A stretch of DNA of 64,000 nt from a virus. Location of the stretch: positions 1-64,000 of the IMG/VR virus record IMGVR_UViG_3300026521_000081. One strand, 5' to 3'. Positions 38,171 to 45,838 of the stretch are shown one piece after another. The translations under genes and the position numbers were made by a program. Numbering within the stretch: position 1 is the first letter of the stretch; each line of letters starts with the position of its first letter. The notes under the pieces are model-generated. The model saw only the letters and a program-made list of their open reading frames with translations, was not told the origin of the DNA and searched no databases.

Positions 38171-38700
38171 CGATTATGGGAATAGACCCAGGTACGACAA
38201 CAGTTGGTGTCTCTATTTTTATCTTAAACGATAACTTAGAGATTGTTGATAGATACTCTGAGTTATTGGATATGAAACGTGTAGGATATGTAAATAGGCT
38301 AAATAACAAAACAGACTATAAACTTGAACGTATCGAACGTAGGGTATCTGAACTCATTCATATCTATAAACCATTCGCTATGGTGGTAGAAATGCCATTT
38401 ATGAACAATAGTAGACCACAAGCAGTTATACCACTCGCACGCTCACTACAAGCTATTATTGGTGCAATGGTGCGTGCTTCTCCGAATACGCCAGTACTGA
38501 GACCTAGTCCAAGTAATATTAAAAATGCAGTGGGTGTTTCTGGAGGGAGTAAGAACAAAGGGGATATGACAGTCGCTACGGTAAAGTTAGGTATTGCTAA
38601 TGGTGATGAGTCTGAACACGAGATTGATGCTATTGCTGCTAATTGGTATCTACTATCAATCGTACGACACAATTATATGTTACCATACTTAATGGACTAG
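38167..38700 (+). CDS. ruvC: RuvC-like Holliday junction resolvase, 177 aa
   Basis: RuvC enzymes are RNase H-fold nucleases that cut four-way DNA junctions; in phages they resolve recombination and replication branches before packaging. Visible catalytic acids are Asp7 in GIDPGT, Glu75 in VVEMPF, and Asp154 in EHEIDAIA, in the correct order and spacing. Length matches bacterial RuvC. The four-base overlap (ATGA) with the upstream structural gene means it is made together with late proteins, which fits a role in debranching DNA for packaging. Confidence 0.88.
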   Translation: MTIMGIDPGTTTVGVSIFILNDNLEIVDRYSELLDMKRVGYVNRLNNKTDYKLERIERRVSELIHIYKPFAMVVEMPFMNNSRPQAVIPLARSLQAIIGAMVRASPNTPVLRPSPSNIKNAVGVSGGSKNKGDMTVATVKLGIANGDESEHEIDAIAANWYLLSIVRHNYMLPYLMD

Positions 38701-38702
38701 AT

Positions 38703-39509
38703 ATGCGTGGATATAAACTATACGGATATGGTGTTGTAACAAAAGACATCGAGGTCAATGATAAGTACGCAACTATTGCTATCTATGAAGCAGTAAGTGG
38801 AAATGAAACATTTGATAACAGTGATACCACAATCGATGAGAAATCAGGTGTAGTCTCTGACGCTACCGGATTTAAAACAACAAAACACGTCAAAAGAGAG
38901 ATGACAGTAGAAGCACTCTGGCTCAATGAGGGGAGTACACGTATCAATATACCCATGATGAGTATGGGTGAGCTAGTAAAAGTCTATAACTATGATGGTA
39001 CAGATAGGTTCTACTTTAAACCACATCATCTAGAGAAAGACCTAAGACGTAAAGAAGTCGTCATACATGCATTCAGTAACTTAGACAAAGAGAAAAACTT
39101 TGGACAGTCGTTTGATGAATCCACGAGTTACCACTTTATGGTAGATACCGTGAATAAACTGAGCCGTTTCAAGACTGCTACAAATGATGGTGAGCCAGTG
39201 CTATGGGAGATACTGTTAGATAGTGGTAAAGGGAAGCTCTCTATCTTAGTAAACGGAAAAGAGAAGATAGTGTTAGATGGTGTATCTGATAAGCTAACAA
39301 TTAATGTCAAAGATACGATATTAAATGGTAGTACCTTATTAGCCAACTTATCAAATACTTTCACACTCGTTGCTAGTAAGTTCTTGAATAAATCAAGGTC
39401 AATGATAGTCTACGCCACAACGACAGTCAAGAAGAGTGTTGACTTTAAAAGTAAGTGTAAATTTAATATGTTGAGTAAAACAGGGGTAAAAAAAGAACCA
39501 TTAGAGTAG
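38703..39509 (+). CDS. Probable baseplate spike / gp5-like protein, 268 aa
   Basis: An N-terminal ~130-residue beta domain contains REMTVEALWLNEGSTRINIPMM followed by GELVKVYNYDGTDRFYFKP, a pattern I associate with OB-fold spike proteins of contractile tails. The C-terminal part has regularly spaced short strands (GKLSILVNGKEKIVLDG, DKLTINVKDTILNGSTLL), as in a triple-stranded beta-helix needle. The ATG at 38703 lies 2 nt after the resolvase stop. No lysozyme domain is fused here; wall-cleaving domains are in the tape-measure protein instead. Identification is structural pattern matching. Confidence 0.5.
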   Translation: MRGYKLYGYGVVTKDIEVNDKYATIAIYEAVSGNETFDNSDTTIDEKSGVVSDATGFKTTKHVKREMTVEALWLNEGSTRINIPMMSMGELVKVYNYDGTDRFYFKPHHLEKDLRRKEVVIHAFSNLDKEKNFGQSFDESTSYHFMVDTVNKLSRFKTATNDGEPVLWEILLDSGKGKLSILVNGKEKIVLDGVSDKLTINVKDTILNGSTLLANLSNTFTLVASKFLNKSRSMIVYATTTVKKSVDFKSKCKFNMLSKTGVKKEPLE

Positions 39510-39533
39510 TGTGGCAAGTGCCACACTACTCTA
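39502..39533. terminator. Strong bidirectional terminator between convergent genes
   Basis: A 15-bp perfect stem with a 2-nt loop (AGTAGTGTGGCA-AG-TGCCACACTACT plus three flanking pairs) covers the ends of both genes. Confidence 0.8.
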
Positions 39534-39918
39534 CCTTTCTATAAATATCTTTGTTTAGCCTATCTATATGTGTACAGATAGGACACACTTCTTTACGAAG
39601 TGTTTGGTAATTCAGTACCATTGTGTTCTCACACTTTGTACACAGCACTTTCGCAAACCAGTGATAACTGTACGACTCTTTGTCGAATCGTTTTAAATTG
39701 TTCTCTAACACGTTTAGTGTAGAGAACTTTGCACCTACTACCACGGATTTTGCACCACGACATCTCGCACATGGTTGTGCAAATGCCTTGTCTGAGTACA
39801 CTTTATTTTTCTTCTGTCCACATACTGGACAGCTTGCGATACAACGTTTCACAGTTGTAAGTTTACCCTTCGGTGACACGTTCGTGAACATCACGAATAC
39901 CCATCCATTAAATTTCAT
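39526..39918 (-). CDS. Protein with two zinc-ribbon-like cysteine sets, 130 aa
   Basis: Four CxxC pairs are visible: C30/C33 (CPVCG), C50/C53 (CARC), C93/C96 (CTKC) and C112/C115 (CPIC). Paired as knuckles, they predict two zinc ribbons, typical of nucleic-acid-binding or transcription-related proteins. The start follows AAGGAGAAAGAT, with a TATATTATTGTAAT promoter 70 nt upstream and a terminator at its end: a monocistronic, probably early unit. It could be a transcription regulator, but no known family is recognised. Confidence 0.75.
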   Translation of the reverse strand: MKFNGWVFVMFTNVSPKGKLTTVKRCIASCPVCGQKKNKVYSDKAFAQPCARCRGAKSVVVGAKFSTLNVLENNLKRFDKESYSYHWFAKVLCTKCENTMVLNYQTLRKEVCPICTHIDRLNKDIYRKVE

Positions 39919-39987
39919 ATCTTTCTCCTTACTACTTATTTAAGATAATCAAACCTACTATCTAGGAACAGCAATTCAATACATTAC

Positions 39988-40010
39988 AATAATATACCAG
40001 TAAAAAAAAA
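39988..40010 (-). promoter_or_regulatory. TATATTATTG promoter core with nine-T tract, zinc-ribbon gene
   Basis: On the minus strand a run of nine T, ACTGG, then TATATTATTGTAATGTATTG and a leader GAATTGCTGTTCC. The same core and leader recur at 58047 with few changes. Confidence 0.75.
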
Positions 40011-40059
40011 GCCATACAAATATGGGAACAAACACGCTTACTTGATAAAAGGAGATACT

Positions 40060-42393
40060 ATGTTAATCCATAAAATAACACTTATAAATTTTGAGAGAAT
40101 GTCTCTAAATAATATTAAAACATTTGAATACAAACCATCAAAGTCAGAGACAATTATCGGTGGAAACGGGAGTGGGAAGACTTCCCTACTAGAACAACTC
40201 ACACCATATATAGACGGAAAAGACTTTAAGTCAGGTGGCGAGAAAGTCATCGTCTTCTCACATAGAGACAGCGACTACACATTATCATTTACAAACAACA
40301 AATACTCTTTCATAAAGAATGGTAAAGAACTCAATGATGGGCATACAATGAAAGTCCAAAACAAATTGATAGTAGAACACCTACAACTCACACCAATGAT
40401 GAATGATATGTTTCTAAATAGAAAACAGTTTGTAACAATGTCTGTAAAGGAACGTAAAGAGTGGCTAACGCTCATATCTCCATCAGACTATACCTATGTC
40501 CTATCCGTCTACCAAAACACAAAGACAAAGCTTAGAGACCTACAAGGACTTAAGCGAGAATATGCAACTAGACTCAAGAAGATAGAAGAGAACCTAGAAG
40601 ATGAAGAAGTATACAATCGTTTAAAATCTTATATCGATACACTGAAAGAGACACTCTCTTCATTACATACAGATATGTCAAACCTTGAAGAAGTAGATGA
40701 TGTGATAAAACAGTGTCACTCTACTATACAAACAATAAGAACACTAAAGAGAAAGCAATGTTACTACCAACCATCATCTATAATCAATGAGAAGTTGAAT
40801 GCAAATACAAGAGCATTAGAAGAGATAAAGAAGTCATTGACTACTGTTGGAAAGATTGAACTAACAGATAAAGAGATACTCTATAAAGAGAAACAAGAAG
40901 TAGTTGATGCAATCACACATACAAACACATTAGCTATTCCGTTAGAGAAGATAGAGAAGATAGATGAACTCGTACAACGAGAAGAAGATAAGATACGCAC
41001 GCTACTCAATCAGTATTTTGAGAAACAAGTAGTTTATCAAGAGAATGAACTAGAGAAGCACCTGAAAGATATCACACTCATCACTACGAGACTTCAGACA
41101 CACACGAAGACGTTAGATGAACTCAGGTATAAATACACGACGCTAATAGATAGAAAATCAAAGGAGTCAATCTCTTGCCCTAGTTGTCATACAGAGTTTA
41201 AAGTAGGTTATAATGAGAATGATGAAGTGTCTATAAAGGTAGAATTGAATAAACATACTGTTATTGTTGACGAGTTAACATTAGAACTCTCTAAAATAAA
41301 TGCAAGGGTATCAGAGATAACAATCTTTATGGATATAGAGAATGCTCTAAAAGAGTTAGCATACTTAACAGATGGTGTGGTAGACTACACAGATAGTAAA
41401 GAGGTATATGATAGGTTTACAAACATACTCCAAGAGAAAGAGATGTTATCAAAACTTGTATATCTAAAGAAGAGAATATCTGAATTAGAAGAGAAGATAA
41501 AAGTATCTGAGTCAACAGACGAACAATTACAAAAGATAGCACTCTCACAACGAGAGGAACTCTTACAGAAAGAGAAGAGACTATTTCGAAAAGAGTACCT
41601 ATTAAAACGTAATATCAAAACATCACTCGAACAAGAAAATTTAAGGAATAGAATCTCTGAATTAGAAGAGGACCTAACGTTACTGACAGCTCAGTTCACT
41701 CAGTTCGAGCGGTATGCGTATAATAGAGTAAAGAATGAATATATACAAACACTCATTCGTCTACTAGAAAGTGAACTTACAAAGTGCGAAGAGCAACTAC
41801 GAAGGGTAGACAATGACTATCTTATTTATAAAAGAATGTCTGCAGAAGTAGAAGACACAAACAAACAGATAGTTATCTTTTCAGATATAGAGAAAGCACT
41901 CAGTCCAAACAAAGGACTCATAGCAAAGTCTATCATTGGATTCTTGAACGTCTTTATCAACCACGTCAATGAGATTATTCGTACAACGTGGTCATATGAT
42001 ATGCGTGTCTTAGTTCCAGAAGTCACTGAGTCTGACTTAGACTATAAGTTCCCTGTCTATGTAGAAGGAAAGATACGAAAAGACATTAGTCAAACATCTA
42101 CTGGAATGAGGGCTATCATTAACTTAGCATTTAAGTTAGCTTCTATGTCATTTCTAAAGATGAATGACTTTCCTATCTACCTAGATGAGTTTGGTAGTTC
42201 ATTCGATGTAGAGCATAGAAGAAAGACCATTGAACTCATTAAGAGAATACAAGATGACTACCCACAAGTCTTTATCATCTCTCATTATGATGACGTACTC
42301 TACTCACTAGATAACAATGTCATTAACCTCAGTGGAGATAGTATGACACTCGCTAAAAATAAAAAACACAATCAGAATGTATCTATCTCTTAG
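40060..42393 (+). CDS. Rad50/SbcC-like (T4 gp46-type) recombination ATPase, 777 aa
   Basis: SMC-family ATPases of this type pair with an Mre11/SbcD/gp47 nuclease to process DNA ends. Walker A is GGNGSGKT (34-41). Two long coiled-coil arms flank a zinc hook CPSCHTEF near residue 373. Walker B is PIYLDEFGSSFD near 705, preceded by STGMRAIINLAF in place of the usual LSGGE signature, and followed by an ISHYDD switch. The ATG at 40060 is preceded by AAAGGAG. No partner nuclease is recognised in the window. The tail converges on DNA ligase with a shared stop-codon hairpin. Confidence 0.87.
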   Translation: MLIHKITLINFERMSLNNIKTFEYKPSKSETIIGGNGSGKTSLLEQLTPYIDGKDFKSGGEKVIVFSHRDSDYTLSFTNNKYSFIKNGKELNDGHTMKVQNKLIVEHLQLTPMMNDMFLNRKQFVTMSVKERKEWLTLISPSDYTYVLSVYQNTKTKLRDLQGLKREYATRLKKIEENLEDEEVYNRLKSYIDTLKETLSSLHTDMSNLEEVDDVIKQCHSTIQTIRTLKRKQCYYQPSSIINEKLNANTRALEEIKKSLTTVGKIELTDKEILYKEKQEVVDAITHTNTLAIPLEKIEKIDELVQREEDKIRTLLNQYFEKQVVYQENELEKHLKDITLITTRLQTHTKTLDELRYKYTTLIDRKSKESISCPSCHTEFKVGYNENDEVSIKVELNKHTVIVDELTLELSKINARVSEITIFMDIENALKELAYLTDGVVDYTDSKEVYDRFTNILQEKEMLSKLVYLKKRISELEEKIKVSESTDEQLQKIALSQREELLQKEKRLFRKEYLLKRNIKTSLEQENLRNRISELEEDLTLLTAQFTQFERYAYNRVKNEYIQTLIRLLESELTKCEEQLRRVDNDYLIYKRMSAEVEDTNKQIVIFSDIEKALSPNKGLIAKSIIGFLNVFINHVNEIIRTTWSYDMRVLVPEVTESDLDYKFPVYVEGKIRKDISQTSTGMRAIINLAFKLASMSFLKMNDFPIYLDEFGSSFDVEHRRKTIELIKRIQDDYPQVFIISHYDDVLYSLDNNVINLSGDSMTLAKNKKHNQNVSIS

Positions 42394-42405
42394 GAGATAG
42401 ATACA
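42378..42405. terminator. Convergent terminator holding the stop codons in its loop
   Basis: A 12-bp stem (TGTATCTATCTC and complement) with loop TTAG. The plus-strand stop TAG and the minus-strand stop TAA both fall at the loop, and the arms encode Val-Ser-Ile-Ser at the C-terminus of both proteins. Confidence 0.8.
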
Positions 42406-43511
42406 CATTCTTTATTCAAACAGAATAGGTTTCCGTTCTTCTCTGTGAGATTATGATGGCATCTAGGACACTGTGTAGGTACAATGACAGCATTACCATT
42501 ATGCTTAGAGAATACAATCTTTGGTATCACTTCACCAGATAAAATAACTGTCACGGTTGCACCAGTGCATACACCAACATTCATTAAGTTTCCAGTGTTG
42601 TATAAGTTGACTTTTGTGATACGCTTCCCTTTCAAAGTGACAGGTTGTATCGTTGCTTTCGGTATGAGCATACCACGTTTGTTGTGTGTGTATGTAATCT
42701 CTAAGACATCTGTATCAATAGAGATAGGTTTTGGTTTGAGTGCTATCTTACTACCACTGTACTTCTTTGTGTCTTTAAATGTATTGGATAGTATGTAGTC
42801 ATTGACTTCTATCACAAGACCGTCAGTGGGGTATGTACACGTTATACGTTCCATCTTCATAATGTTCTCGTCATTATAAGGAAGGTATGTGAGTACGGAG
42901 AACCCATTGCGTTGAAGTTCATCAATACGTTTAAGCTTATCCGTTTGTGTGTCAGACCCATATGCAATGAACTCAACATACGACAAGAGTGTTTCATCTG
43001 GTTTATCTGTGTTAAAGAGACCAGCAACAAATGAACATTCGTTGACATACTCTGTCATTCCTTTCTCTTTAAGCATCTTGAAGTGTTCAATTGAGATAAC
43101 CAATTCACCCCGAACAGAGTGCATTCCGTCAAATTTAGTAACAAGATTACGTATATATCTGATATGGTTATAGACAGATTTTCCTTTCGCACCATCTCCT
43201 CTTAGGATAGCGTCTTGTAATCTATTATCGTAGACTAATTCAACAGCAATGCCATCTATCTTTTTAGAGATGAGTGAATCTCCATGTTTATCTACCCACA
43301 TCCGCAAGTCTTGTTTATTGTATACATTCTTAATAGAGGTCATTTGTACTTTATGCACCACCTTTCCATCTGAAGTACCTATGGTTAGACAAGTGCTGTT
43401 TTCGTCATCTAGTAGTTTGTTATACAACACATCATATTCAGCATCGGATACAACTGGTTTTCCTTTCTCATATGCGTTTCTATATTTTTCTAATCTATCA
43501 TTGTCATTCAT
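42390..43511 (-). CDS. ligA: NAD-dependent DNA ligase, short form, 373 aa
   Basis: It seals nicks in DNA using NAD. The adenylated lysine is K84 in KIDG, followed by YDNRLQDAILRGDG and the VRGELV motif, and by the TDGLVIEVNDY and KIALKPKP motifs of the nucleotidyltransferase domain. An OB-like region then ends in a four-cysteine zinc finger (CPRCH...CLNKEC). The helix-hairpin-helix and BRCT domains of bacterial LigA (about 670 aa) are absent, and the first half of domain Ia is short. The start follows AAAGGAGAACTA. It is convergent with the Rad50-like gene. Confidence 0.9.
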   Translation of the reverse strand: MNDNDRLEKYRNAYEKGKPVVSDAEYDVLYNKLLDDENSTCLTIGTSDGKVVHKVQMTSIKNVYNKQDLRMWVDKHGDSLISKKIDGIAVELVYDNRLQDAILRGDGAKGKSVYNHIRYIRNLVTKFDGMHSVRGELVISIEHFKMLKEKGMTEYVNECSFVAGLFNTDKPDETLLSYVEFIAYGSDTQTDKLKRIDELQRNGFSVLTYLPYNDENIMKMERITCTYPTDGLVIEVNDYILSNTFKDTKKYSGSKIALKPKPISIDTDVLEITYTHNKRGMLIPKATIQPVTLKGKRITKVNLYNTGNLMNVGVCTGATVTVILSGEVIPKIVFSKHNGNAVIVPTQCPRCHHNLTEKNGNLFCLNKECVSIS

Positions 43512-43551
43512 TAGTTCTCCTTTGTATTAAAATTATATACAAATAAAGTTT

Positions 43552-43579
43552 ATACACATGCGGATAACCGCATGTGTAT
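43552..43579 (-). terminator. 12-bp hairpin terminator of the portal/head unit
   Basis: ATACACATGCGG and its complement with a 4-nt loop lie just past the stop of the 375-aa gene; on the minus strand AAACTTTATTTG follows. Confidence 0.7.
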
Positions 43580-43583
43580 CCAC

Positions 43584-44711
43584 CTATTCTTTTAAGGATT
43601 CAAAATCTTGTAACATTGTAGCTTCATCTGCTATTGAAGATACAAAGTCAGCCAATGAGAACGCATAAGCTTGTACGTTCTTTACCATTATTTTCTTGGC
43701 ATCGGTGGCTCGTTTATTATACCTTTTACGACTTCTATCAAGTGGTGACTTACCATATGCCGCGTATATTTTTTTATGGTAATCATAAATCTCATCTCCA
43801 GTAATGTCGTACTTATCAACTTTATCTACTAACTTTCTTGCTTCTCCCAATTTTCTAATAAAGTACCCTCTCATCTTTAAGTGTTCGTCAATCTTATTAT
43901 CCTTTACAAGTCTTGGTAATGACTTATAAAATTCCTCATCAAGTGTAAGTGGCTCTAGTTTATCTTCAATAGTAGCTGTTGTATGTGTAAGAGAAATTAC
44001 TTTACCAGTTTTCGATAACTCAGGAGTAAACGTTTTAACTCTTTGTTTATAGGTAAATTTATTAATATCTATATCGATTCTATAATCGATGATTATTCTA
44101 CCATTATTTGTTATATTGAAGTTGGTATCAAATATACCATCGACCAATTTTTCAACTTCGTTTATAAACGGTTTAGCATTATCATAAATTTTACTCTTTG
44201 ATAACATCCCATTTTCAACTTTATCAAATATTAGTAGTGTTAAATAATACAAGCCTACTTTAGAAACCTTTCTTTTTTCTTTATCTGTTAAATCAGAGAA
44301 CTTCTTCATTTTAACAATCTCTTCGACTTTAGATGTGTGACTACCACCACCACCACTAGAGCTACCAATCCCGAAGATTGTCTTAATTAAATCTATCGTA
44401 AAGTCGATGAGTGCTTTAATGGCACCAATGATAGCACTAAAGACACCCTCTCTATCCATCTCCATAAGCATAAACGTCTCTCTATTTACACCATGTGTAT
44501 ATGCAATAGATGAGATGACATCTTTATACATAGATGCATTCTCTGCATCTAGCGTGGCAATAAAGTCCAAGTCATCCATCACATACTGTGCTCTTTCATT
44601 GTCTAAAGCACAGCCATCGATAGCATGTGACAATCTATCGATTCTTCGCATAAAGTCATTGATGTCCAGTTTACCTGCTTCGTATTGTTTCTTAATAATA
44701 TCTGCGTACAT
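43584..44711 (-). CDS. Probable internal head protein, 375 aa, paralogue of the next gene
   Basis: Function unknown. The first ~85 residues are helical, then comes a hydrophobic amphipathic segment (FSAIIGAIKALIDFTIDLIKTIF, ~88-110), a glycine-rich linker SSSGGGGS, and a mixed C-terminal body. The adjacent 368-aa gene has the same order of parts. The pair lies directly downstream of the portal gene in one operon, where jumbo phages often encode inner-head or scaffold proteins cut by the prohead protease. That assignment is inference. Confidence 0.65.
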   Translation of the reverse strand: MYADIIKKQYEAGKLDINDFMRRIDRLSHAIDGCALDNERAQYVMDDLDFIATLDAENASMYKDVISSIAYTHGVNRETFMLMEMDREGVFSAIIGAIKALIDFTIDLIKTIFGIGSSSGGGGSHTSKVEEIVKMKKFSDLTDKEKRKVSKVGLYYLTLLIFDKVENGMLSKSKIYDNAKPFINEVEKLVDGIFDTNFNITNNGRIIIDYRIDIDINKFTYKQRVKTFTPELSKTGKVISLTHTTATIEDKLEPLTLDEEFYKSLPRLVKDNKIDEHLKMRGYFIRKLGEARKLVDKVDKYDITGDEIYDYHKKIYAAYGKSPLDRSRKRYNKRATDAKKIMVKNVQAYAFSLADFVSSIADEATMLQDFESLKE

Positions 44712-44713
44712 TT

Positions 44714-45820
44714 TTAGTCTTCCTTTTTGAGTAGTTCAAGTAGTTTTGCTTTCTTATCTTGCATATCAGCCATCTCTTTTAAGATAATGCCAATAGTACT
44801 AGAAACCTCTTTTAATCCACTAAACAACAGCATAGACTCTTCGCTAGCACTAAGACTAATCGTATCAAAGAGATGTTTATTCTCACTTGTTAGTTTTTCA
44901 AGTTCTTCAACACTAATATCATCTTTGTTTACCAACTTCTTCTCTATCATATCTATGTGCTTGTCTACTTTGTCCATAATATCTTTGATTGCAGATACAA
45001 TGTTTTTAGAGTCATCTGTAACATCATTGACGATATCAATAAATGTTAATAGCCCTTTTCTCTTCTCATCTTCACTCATATTATCTACTAAGTCTATTCG
45101 ACAAATCTCAGCTACATCCTGAAACCCAGTCACCAACGTAATCACTCTACCACCATAAACGCCGTAGTTCAATGTGGTATGCTCATACGCATTGTCTTTT
45201 AACCTCACACCTAAGTGTGTAATATAGGTCTCATAATCGTTTCGAGAGAGTTTCTTAAAGAATCTACCAATCTTCTTTGTGATAGTCTCATCTGTCACCA
45301 TACGCACAGTCGCTTCTGTTGCTTTGAACTTTGTCTTACCATGTATGATGACATCTTCGAGTAGAGCAATTGTACTCAATATGTTTCTCTTGTATCCGCC
45401 TGCATTATATCCAAACGTGTCGAACGCATGTCCCATACTCGTACCAAATGCAATCGCATGTTTCACATCTTCTAATGGAAAGTCAGGTGTAATCTTAGAC
45501 TTATCCACTTTCTCTTTGCTGTCATCATCAGACTGCCAAAAGAAGATAATCTTCTTCATAAACTTAAAGATAGCACCAAAGAAGTTTTTCACACCTTCTA
45601 TAAACCCACTCAAGAATGACTCTTCGTCCATCATCAATAATGTCTTTAACTGCTCTTTACGAACACCTACCTCTCTACTGATATAGTCGCCAAGTGCAGA
45701 GACCTCTCTCTCTACACGTTTGTCTATAAATGTTTCTTTATCAATACAGATAATATCTTTCGTGGTTTCCATATCATATATCAATAAGTTTAACAAGTTC
45801 TCACGTTGTTCTATTGTCAT
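44714..45820 (-). CDS. Probable internal head protein, 368 aa
   Basis: Same plan as the downstream gene: a helical N-terminus with MMDEESFLSGF (cf. LMEMDREGVFS in the paralogue), a hydrophobic amphipathic stretch FIEGVKNFFGAIFKFMKKIIFF (~72-93), an acidic linker and a mainly helical body ending MQDKKAKLLELLKKED. The start follows AAAGGAG. The 2-nt gap to its paralogue and 18-nt gap to the portal indicate co-expression. Confidence 0.65.
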   Translation of the reverse strand: MTIEQRENLLNLLIYDMETTKDIICIDKETFIDKRVEREVSALGDYISREVGVRKEQLKTLLMMDEESFLSGFIEGVKNFFGAIFKFMKKIIFFWQSDDDSKEKVDKSKITPDFPLEDVKHAIAFGTSMGHAFDTFGYNAGGYKRNILSTIALLEDVIIHGKTKFKATEATVRMVTDETITKKIGRFFKKLSRNDYETYITHLGVRLKDNAYEHTTLNYGVYGGRVITLVTGFQDVAEICRIDLVDNMSEDEKRKGLLTFIDIVNDVTDDSKNIVSAIKDIMDKVDKHIDMIEKKLVNKDDISVEELEKLTSENKHLFDTISLSASEESMLLFSGLKEVSSTIGIILKEMADMQDKKAKLLELLKKED

Positions 45821-45838
45821 CTTTCAACTCCTTTTCAT

